Origin: Monosporascus cannonballus
Taxonomy: Eukaryota > Ascomycota > Sordariomycetes > Xylariales
Reading direction: 5' to 3'
Length of the DNA stretch: 64,000 bases
Assembly (NCBI GenBank): GCA_004154925.1
Contig: QJNS01000248.1
Coordinates: 1-64,000, forward strand
The notes under the pieces are model-generated. The model was not told the origin of the DNA. It did not search any database and worked only from the letters and a program-made list of their open reading frames with translations. Position numbers and translations under genes: made by a program. Below are positions 32,801-45,487 of the stretch, one piece after another; position 1 is the stretch's first letter; each line of letters begins with the position of its first letter.

Positions 32801-35800
32801 TAAGGAATGCGATAGTCCTGATAAACCAAGGTTGTTCAAACTACCCACTAATGCCTGACTGTCTATATTCGCGGCTTGGGTGTCTCTCCTCCGAATGTGG
32901 CTGTCGTATTGAGCACCGCGGAAGGCGAGACTTTTGCTCCCATCTTTCTCATACTCTAGCCGAGCAAGAACATTGCTGAGGCTCGACGTTTGGCTGAGGC
33001 CATAGTATGTGTCCGGGTCGTCGATGTTCTCGAATATATTCATAAGCAAGTCCGTAGATTCCTGGGCTCGGATGGCGGATGAGCGTCGAGACGCGCGTGA
33101 TATCTCGCTGTTGGCTAGCTCCACGAACAAGAGGGCCGTCTTAAACATTCCGCATTTTGTGGCAGCCGCTGCAACAGACGCGAGATCAATATCAAGCCAT
33201 TGTGCTCTGTCGGCGATAGATCTCTCCCCTGGCAGTCGCTGAGTCCTAAGATAGAGGATAGCGTTCATCAATAGGGTCATGTTTTCAACAGCGACTTGCG
33301 AATCAAGTTGAAACCATGCCTGAAGTGCTGTAGATAGCCTTCGTCGGACCCACTGATGACCCTCTCGCTCGAACAGTAGGACTATATGGAGGATGTAAGG
33401 AAAGGCTTTTTGTGCGAAGCCTATGATGGTGTCTAGTATTGGTGACAATGCGTGGAGTATGATGCTCGCGGGAAATGCCTGAACGAGATACACGGTGATA
33501 TGTTGAGCCCATTTCGCGTCCTCGAATGCCTCTTTCGAGAAGACTTGGTCCTCTAACACAGGTGTTACCGGGAGATTGTCCGACGGGGGTGCTCTGTATG
33601 GCGCCCAGTCAGATGCAACAAGAATCTGGTCGGAAAGGACCTTTTGACACGCAGCTAACAAGTCATTGACATCTTCACTGGTGGCTTCCGAAATGATAGT
33701 CCTCAACGCAGATTCCGCTAGTCCGGAAGTACGACCATCGCTTTCAGTGGTCAGGGATTGTAGCAGATTCAGTATGCCCTGTTCGGATGCAAATTCCCCC
33801 AACGATGCTTTGCGAAGCTGGGATAATTCAGACTCTCGAAGCAGATCCTGGTCGATGTACCCAGAGGCCGCAAAGGCCCTGCCCACGACTCGCCCTGCCC
33901 AGGCCAAGTATTCGACACTCAGCCCTTCAGCTTGGCAACTTCTCCAGACGGCAGTAGCCAATTCCTTGGCACTTTGGTCGGACCCGACGACATCGACAGT
34001 CACGGATGCCGGGATCTGAAATTTACCACAGAGCATCTCCATAGCCAACCTGCGTGATGGTTCATTTAGAAGATGCAAACCGCTAATCTCGTCTTGGAAT
34101 ATCGCTAGGAGCAATCTACTTTCATGCGTATCCCTTTCGGCGTTGCCAGATGTGCGGATGTTTGCTGCAGACTGCGTAATGGTCCTGAAGGCATCCCGTT
34201 GCGTGTTACTTTTCAGTAACGGGGACTCATAGTCATCAAGATACTTCCTGAACCAAGTATGGAACTGTTGTGCCTTGCTCATGGTGGCCTTGAACTGGCT
34301 TTCCTGGGTCGTGCTGGATTGACTGGTCTCGAAGAAGACCCTTAGAGAGGCGAGTGTGGACAAGGCATATCCTGCGACGAACGAAGGCGATCGGGATAGT
34401 TCGCTTGAACCTCTAGTCAGGAGATAACGGCTCAGCCCGAGAGCGTCGTCTGCACATTCTGAGTTCGTGACGAGCGGCCGTATAGAATGCAGAAGCATCT
34501 CCAACGGGTACGACTCGAGTGCATGGGGGCCTGCCAAGCATACCAGTACCCGGATTTTGCGCAGAACAGCACAGCTATGCAAAGGGCCTAGTGCATGGTG
34601 GATGCCATTGAAGAGTCTCCTGGCGACGGCAGCAACAAGTGCCGGGGTCCATAACGATGGCATCTCATACTCTGTTCGGCTGCAGAGGAGGGATATTTCT
34701 CTGGTAAGGTATTTGGCTCGGAACATCGGTTGCTGATTTGGTAAGAGCACGACATCCGAATGGCCGCATTCCTTGATCTCCCCCATAATCTTAGCCGCAT
34801 ACGTGAAAGCCTCATCTTTGGCCCAAGAATTCTCAACAGGGCTCTCCTGGTCGATCAAGCTGAAGAAGAGCCCTATGATATCGACGAAATTGATGTATAT
34901 ACGTTCAACGAACGTTTCACGTCCAAGTATTTTCCATACCCGGCTTTCGCCGCTCTGGTAGTGCTCGGTCTTTGGTATGCTGATATCATGCGCCATGCTG
35001 TACGCGATAACTTTCGAGAAGTTATCCACGAGAAGCTGCTTTAAGTCAACACCAAGCAAGGCAGCCACATCTGCCATTGAGCTTTCTTGGCCTCGCATGA
35101 CCATCAGAGCTATAACCTCAGACTGCGCGCGTTCCAGTAGTTCCTCAAGTCGGTCAAAGCCGAATATCTCAAACGGAGTGGTCTCAACCGAGTACTTGTC
35201 GAGCCAGGTATAAATTAACTGCGGCGCAAACAAGTCGAACAACATCCGGGGATTATCGAGTTTCAAAGAGTCGGACACTTTCCTTAGGCAATGTGTTGCG
35301 TGTGGCTTGGACGCCGCGATATTACCGGGCGTCTCGAAGATATGGTACACACATCTGCGCAAAAGCGTTGGCCACTCCCGAGCCAGCTCTGCCAGCACAA
35401 AGAGTCGTAAGGCTATACCCTCAACGAAATCACTGTCGATTGGAAGCCGCTTAAGCACGTCGACAAACACCTCGTCGTGGATTTTCAGGATATAGCGGCC
35501 GAACATTGTCGGCAATCGGCTCCCAATGTAGAACTTGACGGGTATACTGCCGTTCTCCAGTATGTTGAGCAGGGAGGCTGTGGCAGTAGGCATTTTCAAA
35601 CTTTCCAGGAATCTCCCATTAGCTTGAGTGAGATGGAGTAATAGACACGAGAGCGACATTTGGACCTTAGGCGAAAGCAAGTTATTCGATAGCCCCGCCT
35701 TGAGGAAGTAGGAGTACAGATCGCCCACTGGCGAGCAGAGTTCGCTTTGCCCGTCGGACCACATTGGCATGAATCCATCCATGAGGTCAAGGCATAGGTC

Positions 35801-38800
35801 CAGGGCGACTTCACAGCTCGTGAACGCTGCTCGGCCAATTAGAGACCCGACTCTTTCGATTACCCTAATAGCATCGTCTGGGTTGATTGTCAAGTCTGAA
35901 CTGAACAGTTCCTTCATGAAGTAACGACAGGATAGAATTTCTTCATCTGAAGCTGTCAAGAAGTCGTCAAGAAAGGAGGGCGGTACAAGCCCTACCTGGC
36001 CTCGGTCTTGAAACAAGATATCCATCAGATGTAATCTCTGTGTTGTCTCCACGTAGAACGAGGATGCGTTGAAGAATGACGTCGAGTCCCGCCGAGAAAC
36101 TTCGATGGTGTCTGATGTCGGCTTTGAACGACTCTTCTCCGCTCTAACTCCGTCATCTATATCCATGAAATCTTCGTGGTGACTAGACGACTGTGAGCTT
36201 GCTCGCTTACGCAATGCCGCAGACGATTCGGAGAATAATCGGTGAAGATATGACCATTCTTTCGTGAGTTGGGCAAGGTCCGTACTTGTGAGACGTGGTA
36301 GATAGGGACGCATCGTCGTTAGCAGACGCTCATACAAGCTGTCATTTTCAGTCGCTAACAAGATCGCCTCAGCTACGCGTTCAAACACCCTAAACAGTCT
36401 CTGCTCAAGCTCGCCCGACTGTCGGGAGTTCACCTCGATCAACTGAGGAAGAATGAAGCAGCCAAAGATCAGGCAGTAGAGTGTGCTTTGAAGCCTTTCT
36501 GGTGTGATATGGGATGAACCATCCCCTCGCCGGAGCCATGTATCACACACAGCTTCGACCTCCTCGAGTTTCGGGAGAAAGAGCTCCGATACTAGCTTTT
36601 TCGTAGCATGCGTGTTAGAGGCGTCAGTAACCTGCATGGCCGAAGCTATGACTGTAGCTTGTCCAGTGGAAGGGGCGGGAGCCACCGCCGCTCCACCATC
36701 AAGCAAGAGTAAGTATCTCACAATCTCTTCGCGTTCCTGAAACGAACTCCATCCTTGTCCGATGAGGCCCGCGATGGCTTGGGGCCATTCTGGAAGTTGG
36801 AGCTCAGCATGCCCAAATGCAGACCGCATTAAATTTACAGCTTCCAATGGTCTCGCATGCGCAGAATAGGTAGAGATAAATGAGGCATCGGCTTCCAAAG
36901 ACGGTATAGTCAGTCCTGGGACTCGCAACGTTATCACTCGACGTCCACTTACCGGGATCCCACCTGAGGAACATCCAGCGGACTACGTGGTTGCATGTGG
37001 CATAACTGGCACTCGGGAGTTGGTAATTGAGGAGGTGAAGGAGTTTCGTCATGAACAAGAGCGACGAGTCGACAACGACAGCGGGCCCATTGACGTCGGC
37101 AGTGGTAATCATAGCATTGACGTCGTCGGCAATGTCACGGTAAGGCAGTAGGTCATTCGTCAGGACTGAATACAATAGAAGGGACGAAGCCCTGCAAGTC
37201 CCTGTCATACTAACAGAGCGGGCTGCGAACTGCCATGATTGCTTCCATAGCCCAGATAGCTCGCGGGCTTTGGCTGCTTGTTGGAACGTAAGACTATTGA
37301 CCTACCTTAGTTGAAGGTCACGAGCTTCATTGGTGAGAGACTTACCTTGCACATGCGATTAAGGCCCAATTCGATATCTTGTTATTCTTGTGGCTGGTCA
37401 AGCCTATCAGGAACTGTAAAAGCTCCAACACCTCATCCGTCTCTACTCTCACGCAAGAAATAAAATAAGGCACGACCTGTAAGGCCGTATGCTGTATAGT
37501 GCCGTCGATGGAACGTAGTTTCTGTCGAAGCCTACTGGAGCCGGATGCTACACGATTTCTTTTCCGTGGCCGCTCGTCATCGGCAGAGGCTTGAACAGGC
37601 GACGAAGATTTCCGAACCAAACCTTCAAGCAGCGCAAGTATTTGCACAACTGCCCATTTTTTCTCCGCTTCGATACTAAAGGAGCGTAGGCTGAACGCTT
37701 CCAGCGAGAATATTGAGTTCGCCTTTGGCGACGTGGAGTATGCTAAGTCGTCCTGTTGAAGCTGGGCGCGATCTTCTCGCCTAGAATATTCCGACCAGAG
37801 CGTGTCAGCTAGGCTTTCGACGTGGTCGAGGACGGAGGTATCGCTTCCTTGCTTAACAATAGCCTCAAGCTGCAGATGACTATTGTATACGACATTAAGC
37901 ATCTCATTTCGGACACCGTTGAGTAAGGCGTCATCCTCGGATGCGCTCCTAGCTTGCCACCAGTAGCTGATTAAAGGTAGCGAATCTATGGCTAGAGAGC
38001 TAGCCTGCATAGAATCCTCCGTCTGGGTTAAGACGAGAAGCGCGTTGATTACGCTAAAAGCAAGCTGGTGTAGCTGATTTATACCCCAAGACCGGAGCTG
38101 CAACACTTGGAGCATAGCAGACGAGATCTCTGTCGAGCGCTGGAGAAGGGGAGCATTAGAAGCATGGGAGAGGGAGACGAGACACTGCACCAGATCCTGG
38201 AGATGGGTACGATATACTCGACTGCCGCTGCGCTGCGACGAGCTTGCGGTAGAGGTGAGAGTCGAGGCAGTCAAAGAAATTGCCCCCCTTCCCGTACCAG
38301 GCACCGGCGAGGCCCGCGACGGCCCAGAATCACTTTCCCCAGCTTGCACGTACTGGTCAATTACTCTCAGGGTAAAGTCAACACAAGAGAACCAGCCCTC
38401 GCTGTCGTATGTCGCCAGAAGCTCCACATTGGGAGCATGACCGAGGAGAGCAACAAGCGCTTTGATGTAGTCTTGAAGGAGCGGCTGTACGAAGTCCTCA
38501 TTTGGACCAGGTAATGTTTGGATGATATGGTCGACTACGGCCAAGAGGGTCTTCCTCCTGAGCTTGGAGGCGCCATGTTCGACGGCCAAGCGAAGAGCCT
38601 CGGCGCACCTGACGAGTCTAGCAGCGGTAAGAGCAGCAGTACTCTTCGCCATCTTCTTGCTGCCATAGTAGGCGCTCTTTTCCGAGACAGCACATTGAAA
38701 TAGGATTTCTAGGGTCCTGTGATAGGTTTTGTCGTCGAACTTAGACCTGTGGGTGGGTAAGGCTGGCGCCCTTGACGTATACGCGGTTTACTCACAAATC

Positions 38801-39080
38801 AGAAGCCCTTGTTCTCTTTTTAAAATGGTAGATCAACTCTGTGAGTACTATATTAGACGACTCTGCCTGGAACGTGGCTTATTAGGAAGTTACCATCCAA
38901 TCCACGGGCGCGATCGGTTTTGCTGCCGCTCTCAATGGAAGCTGTCCTAAGTTTAGCAAACACATTCCCGAGTTTTTGAGGTGTGACATACAGAGTGCTT
39001 GTGCCATGCTCATCTCCTTCCCTTGAGGGGCCATCTTGTACGGATACGACCCGGGGCGTCGCTACCGATCTCGTGAACAT
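29815..39080 (-). CDS. TEL1: Checkpoint PI3K-like kinase Tel1 (ATM ortholog)
   Basis: Seven exons: 39080-38894, 38838-38796, 38746-37346, 37293-36953, 36891-32424, 32374-29913 and 29834-29815, giving about 2973 aa. Phases fit throughout. The N-terminus carries the TAN-like motif (RARGLDELIYHF, split by an intron) needed for telomere length and DNA-damage functions in yeast. A long helical-repeat region and the FAT domain follow. The kinase domain has GGNDDLRQD (about 2635), catalytic GLGDRHGHNILLD (about 2785) and HIDLGVAFEMG (about 2802). The last 20-nt exon supplies the end of FATC (NLAVLYSGWAAYA). Tel1 senses double-strand breaks through the MRX complex. The exon 4/5 acceptor is ambiguous (36891 or 36915; both keep frame). 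The ATG at 39080 is a best guess, and the region before the TAN motif is unverified. Confidence 0.93.
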
Positions 39081-40153
39081 CTGTTGAAGCGGAGCTGGGG
39101 TGCGGTTTTAGAATAAACACGACAGGATGGAAGCATTCAAACGTTGTTCGGCGTTAAATGAGGTGCCATTACCACCCTAAAACGTCGAACCCAGGACGTG
39201 TTATTGAAGGATGTGCGACACCCATACACTACAAGTCTAGGATGAACTGGTAAAATCGGATGAGACTTGAATGTAAGGCAGACAAGCGATTACTTGAGGG
39301 CAAGGCTGCACGTGCGAATATGAAGGCTTATTTATGACTTTGATGAGAAGAACCCCATTCCTACCTCATGTACTAAGTAAGTACCTAGGGTAGGCTTTCG
39401 GGCTTTGACAGTTTGCTGAGAGCCCTAATAGTTGCTCGAGTTTCTCTATGTCTATGTCGAAGTTGCTATGCGTGCATGTCACGTAGGAAAGGAAGATGGT
39501 TCATTGCATGACCAGCTTCATTTGTTGGAGTAATAGAATGTAGGTGATCGAAAAAGACGCGTAGGACTAGGTACTTGTAGGGGAGCTAGGTATATGTAGG
39601 TGTTTTTACCTACTAGAGCTATAAGGTTAGGTCGACGGCGCTGCACTACGCGCACCTACGTAAGTACTCTAGCAAAGCACCCTAGCTCTATGCATGAATG
39701 ACCGGGCTGTCTCGAATATCCACACCGCCTTCCAGAATTGGCGTTTTGTTGACTTTCTGCGCCCGGAAACCGACAAGGATTAAATAAGGTGGAAACATTG
39801 CTTCTTCGAATTATTGCATGTAAGCCAACGTAGAAGCTGCAAGGCCTCACTCAGGTTGTCAGGACGCAGCCTCTCCCAATTGTGGCGGAAAGGTTCGACA
39901 TAACTCGAAATTACAACAATACAATTCCACTACACAACCCAACTCTACGAAGACATCTACGCGACATCCAGGCACTTCTCCCTATCCTCACCCGCGTCCC
40001 CAGCAACAACGAGACGTAACCCCCATTCTACCTGTAACATCACGAGAACGCATAATCCGAGCTCGCCGCCTGTGGGCCGACTGCGATTGAACCACACACA
40101 TACGAGAAAACCACCGGCGATCATGCGATAGGATTTGAAAATCAGCACTGACA
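39081..40153. other. Divergent promoter region TEL1 / NUP192
   Basis: 1.07 kb without a gene. CCTAGGTA-related tracts occur near 39370-39610, and the side next to NUP192 is a CA-rich leader with few Ts. It presumably serves both genes. Confidence 0.55.
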
Positions 40154-43100
40154 ATGGCGGAAGATGGCATCCTGGAAGCTTTCCAGGCCCTCCATAGAGA
40201 CCTGACTGCGGTCGTCGAAGCGTTGAAGAGTGACCGTGAGGATCTTGGTCGGAGGCTGCTTGCGGGCCTTCCCCAGAGCCCTACACTGGAAGCTGTAGGT
40301 GAGAGATTCAAGGGGCTGTTGGAGAAGGAGGGCCGGAAGAAAGAGAGCCGAGACAGAGTGCTGTCGGGAAAGATCAGTATATCGGACGTGGAATGGAACC
40401 TGAATAGAGAATTCCAGGAGATCGCTTTGCAGGTGGCAGATGATCTCGACCTCGACGAGGTCGAAGCAGCCAAGCTCGTCCTGGACTCCGAAGACAACGA
40501 GACTGAATATGGGCGCCCACGGAGAGAATGTGCAGTAATCCGTTTTCTCCAGCAGCGCGTATACCTGCTAGATTGTATGCGCTTGCTTCTTGAACTTGTC
40601 AAAGAAGAGGACGAGCTTCTCGCAGACGGGGAGGATGATTACCTTGGCCTTCTTGGACAGTTTGTCGATCATAATATTCTCCGGCGAAGCAAGCCTGGTC
40701 AGGCGGATCCCGTCGCCAAGGTCAGGTTTATACCGGCATGTATGGCCACGATGGGCGAGATCAGGGCTTGGCTCCAGAAAATTATCGATCAGAAAACCAG
40801 TGCCACGGTGTTAGGTCGTTCTGATGATTTACAATTTCAAGAGACTGCCGACTACACTCATGGTAGCTTAGTCCGCCAGCACGAGTTGCTAGCCGTCATC
40901 CTCTGCTCCACGATTGAGAAGCACGTCGCAACCAAGGATGACTTTGTCAATTTCATTCGAGCGCTCAAGACAGTCGACAAATATGACTTTTCAACAGGTA
41001 TGTCTCTGCTATATGTGCTTCCGTAAAGCGTCTTTTCTCGTCGGAGCTGATTGAAGAAGTACATCTTTTCCCTATCCTTGGCACATATATCACCATGTTT
41101 GGTTCTACGGAAGGCACCGGCAGCGTCGAGGAAGCAAGACAGTTGAACGAGATCATTTGTCGACAATCTGACGACGACACCCGTCAATTACCATACCTCA
41201 ACGCAGCAATCAGGGCCTGGTGGATCGCCGAGTATAGCGGGTGGTATATGGAGGGGGCCGCTGGGGACGGTCTGCCGGGAGTGGATCTTGACGCAGGTAA
41301 GGTTTAACTCCTTTCACTTCAGGATACGTGACTGATGTACATGTCAGAGGACCAGGAGAGATCCAAGCAGTTCTTCGAAGCCCTAAGGGATGGCGCATTT
41401 GACTTCATATTCGCCATCGTGGCGGACCTCAGAACCTCGGAGTGGCAGGACCCTGCGCGAGTCGACATGAGACGGTGGCTACAGAGCAGAACGCCAGCCC
41501 TGCCCCAGGAGACTGCGCAATTCAGTGACTTCCTACAAGCCCGTCTGGCAGCTAAGCTGGAGACATTCGTCGATGCTTTCATATCTAACATGCCCGATGT
41601 TCTACGGAAGCTGCGCATTGAAGAGGATGAACAGCGACAAATGCGCCAGGCGCAACAGCAGGAGCTCGACTTGGAGAGATTCCTTCTCATCATCGCGTAT
41701 TCCTATGAAGGCCGTCCAGAAGCTGCAGACGCGTTTTGGTCCGATCCAGAAAGCAACCTCGCTGGATTTCTGCACTGGGCCTCCCGGAGAGCCTCAACAC
41801 CGCTGGTAACTGCCTTCTGCGAGATGTTGCAGTGCCTATCCGAGGATCCCGAGTCGGCGAAATCCGCTCACAACTTCTTACTTGACGAGGCTCATCATGC
41901 CTCGGGGAAAATGAGGCGCTCCTTGTCTCTTACGTGGGCCCAGATCTTCAAGGAGGTGGAGTATTTCGCCAATAAGATCCGAGAGAACCCAGGGGCAACT
42001 CAAGGAAACGCCGCTAAAATCGGAAAGTTCACCAACGAGACAGCGGAGGCTGAGCCCGAATCTACGATGATGTTGGAATGCTACCTTCGACTGATGGCCA
42101 AGTTGGCTTCACAAAGCGAGGAGGCCCGGAAGTATCTTCTAGACTCGAACGTCGGATTAGTGGAGTTGCTATACCAGCTGATTAGTAGCTTGGTAACGCC
42201 CCGACTTAGAGCTTGCGCATTTAGAGCTTTGGGGGCTCTCATGAGCCGGAAAAACTTAGCGGAGGCCCATATCATGTGGCGTTACCTCGAGTCCTGCCTT
42301 ACGGGGTACTACATTCCTCCGTCTTCAAATAGGACCCTGTCTACGCCACCGCATCCCCCGCCGCCATCTTACTATATGGAGGCACTGTTCCAGTCAATGA
42401 GTCCTTACTTTGACGAAACCAGTGCCTTCATCCAGTTTCTGACCGTCCTGACATCATTGCCCGAAACTGAGAGTACTTTGCATGACGACCTCCCGTACCC
42501 CGAGGATCTCGGTGCCTTAACTCGAATGCGGCCTGGTATCGAGCCATATATCGACTTTTCCCTTGGCCATGTGTTCGCCCTAAGGACTTCGGAGGCCCAA
42601 GATGCTAATCAACAAAGGATTCTCCGATTCTTCTGCCTGGATTTTGCTGTCGCTGCTATTTCCGGCTTCAACGAGGATTTGCTCGTCCTTAATAACGAGA
42701 CTAACATCAACGTGGATTCGGCCATATCAACGAGAGACCTGGCCACGTACGTCACCCTTCATCCGTTCGCTAGAGTCATGGAGTGGATGTACGACAGCAA
42801 GTTCATAAGGTCTCTTCTCGACACAATCCACCAGGACTCTTCGGATATAGGGAAGGCGTCGCCTGATTCGCCGCTTATCCTCAGCATCCTGCGAGCAGTT
42901 GAACTTGTCTCTAAGGTCCTAGATCTGCAAGCCACTTATCTCGATCTCGTCCGCCCAATCCTAAAGTCTCAGCCTAGAACTCCGAGTCGCTCGGCTTATA
43001 TTCCCACCTCGAACGGCGCATTCGGCTCTGTTGAAGATGGTTTATTAACCAGCATGAGCCTGGTATCAGATTTGGGTAACTTTTGCGGCTTAGGTAACGA

Positions 43101-45487
43101 GGTTCTGACACTGGCTAGCTTGAAGCTTCTGGAGAAAGTAGCAACTTCGCCCCGGATCATCTCGGCTTGGGATCTGGGCACCCAGAATCAGCCTCGCCGT
43201 AACAAAGCTATTGTGGCCCTCGAAGAGTTCGGCCAGGCACAAACTATAGCAGCGTCCCTTGCGGCCGAGCTAAAGAAAGCTCTTGACGTACATAGACAGG
43301 CTGATGACCCCTCATATCTGGTCAAGATTTATATCATCGACTTCATCTATTCGTGCCTTTCGGCAAACCCAGATCGACCTACGATTGCCCATCTTCTCCT
43401 CGGTTTTCAATGCGGAATCAATACGCTCAGTATAGTGCCAGACAGTGCCTTTGACAAAAGGTCGTCATTGTTCCACATGCTGCTGCCACTGATGATAGAT
43501 GTCCCTTCCACTATCGACGGGAGCCTTTTCTCGCCGTGGTTGATCAACCTGAGATATAAGGCCATGAGGATTTTGAAAATCCTCTGGTGTTCAAAGCTAT
43601 CCTCGGGAATCGTTCTGGATGAGCTTCGAGAGCATGAGTTTGCCTTCCATCTCTTAGTACAGGGGTTGGTAGTTGAGCGAAACGATGCCTGGGACAAAGA
43701 AGTCGCCATGGGCTCCGACTTTCTCACGCAACCGGCAGCCCAAGGTTATATCGATCAGCTATCGATGAGGGCAATGGCGATGGAGTATATCGCTCATGAG
43801 CTTTGCAGCGTCTCACGGGGCAATATGCCCACCCTGAAGCGACGGATCTTTGATGCCCTTGGAGGCCAGATCAGATTCGACAGTGAAAATGCGATATCGA
43901 TCCCATCAGTGTTCGAGTTCAACGACACACTACCTCGGGAGAGCGGATTTGAAGGCCCGCCACCGGAGCTCAATGTTTTCCGAGATCTTGACCTCAGGGC
44001 ATGCCTTGAATCAGACGATGCCTCAAATCCCGTGTATAACCTCGAGAAGGTCCGCGAGATTCTACTTTTAAAGCGGAATGAGACACGGACTTCAGGTCAG
44101 GTTGTCTTACACCAAGAGCTTGATCCGTTGGACGCCGAGCAGCAGAATGTTCTGGGGTACGTAGTCTACCTGAACCGAATAGCGCAGGTCAGAGCACATA
44201 ACCTGCGACTCCTGAGAGCATGGACGAAGCTGCTTCTCGTCATGTCGGATTTGAACGATTTCAAAGGCACTAGCCAGGTTTCCTTCATCCTTCAGACGCT
44301 GCAGGCAATCTTGCCCAGCCTCGAGGTCTATGGTTCAGAGAAGCCCGAGGCCGCTTATGAGTTAGCAAAGCTCGCGAAGATTCTGCTTTTCAAGCTGGAC
44401 TTCTCCATTATGACGTCGACGGATAAGCAGAGCAGAGCCATAGAGAGTCTCGTCAGCGACAAGTTATTCCAACTCCTGCATATCTCTCTAGGCGCCATCG
44501 CCAAGTGGGTAGGGAACCCGACGTTGCGGTCGGTTTATTATAGCATCTGCTATCGCTATCTCACAGCGCTAGTAGACCACCCGCAGGGAATCTCGTCCGA
44601 CCGGCGGAAGACAGCGAGAGCAGTTCGGGCTTTTGGTGACAAGCTGATCAACGTTATCTGCGACGACGCTTTTTGTGGGGATGCGGGCTGTCAGGCAGCG
44701 GCGTTGATTCTCCTGGGCACGCTGGTCCATCTTGGAAACCAGCAAGGCGATAACTATGTCGTGGAGTCGCTTAATAGGCTCAACTTCATAGGCGTTCTTG
44801 TCGACTCGCTACGCGATGTGCTGCGGGAATGGGTCGAGATAACCAGGACAGGTAAGCCTTGTCCGAGCACAGTGAGACTGGTATTCACACTCTAACGATA
44901 GTCCTCTTAGGCAACCCAGAGCAGGAGCATGACCATAACGCGAAGCTGGCCCTTCTGTTGCAGTTGTGCCAGACGCGTGACGGCGCAAAGAACGTACTGC
45001 ATGCCAATCTATTTCGAGCAATAGATCAATCGGGACTATTCTCAGTGGACCCTGAATTGCAGGCTGATTCAGCCAGCCCTAGAGCGCTTGAGAAGCACTA
45101 TACCCTCCTGGTCAAGGTAGCCCGCATCATCGGGGCCGCAATCGTCAGCCGCGGCTCTCACAACATGTTGCAAGGCCGACGCTTCTTGACCGAGCATCGC
45201 ATGCTCGTGATGCACGTCCTCAAACGGTCGGCCGGCATCGGCGGCGGTGGGGCCAAGATGGACGAGGCTCTGCTAGATCGCATAAACGAGCTAGCTGAAG
45301 CTTTTATGGTTATCATAACTGCGACCGGTTTCCTCGAGGTAAGAAAAGTCTCTATATTTATTTCGGCTACACAGCCTCAGGCTGGCTACCATTATATGGA
45401 CCAGTCACACTAACCGCGTGCCTTCCGCAGTTCGAGAATGAGACCTTGACCGAAGATAAGAGGCCGGCGCCGATCCTATTCCACTAG
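40154..45487 (+). CDS. NUP192: Inner-ring nucleoporin Nup192 (Nup205 ortholog)
   Basis: Five exons, 40154-40997, 41060-41296, 41348-44851, 44911-45338 and 45431-45487, give about 1689 aa, the usual Nup192 size. Donors are GTATGT, GTAAGG, GTAAGC and GTAAGA. The acceptor of exon 2 could be 41060 or 41057 (one Glu more). Family evidence: the conserved N-terminal block (SISDVEWNLNREFQEIALQVADDL and AVIRFLQQRVYLLDCMRLLL), then LFPILGTYITMFGS and RAWWIAEYSGWY, and a continuous alpha-solenoid with no other domain. Nup192 is a scaffold of the nuclear pore inner ring that binds Nic96 and Nup53. The last exon encodes only FENETLTEDKRPAPILFH, which also fits the family's short tail. Confidence 0.95.

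Noticed and set aside
36892..36952. Alternative 37-nt intron (36916-36952) in TEL1 as the main form
   Set aside because: Below the usual fungal minimum and without a clear branch site. The 61-nt version with a perfect CTGAC is preferred, though not proven.
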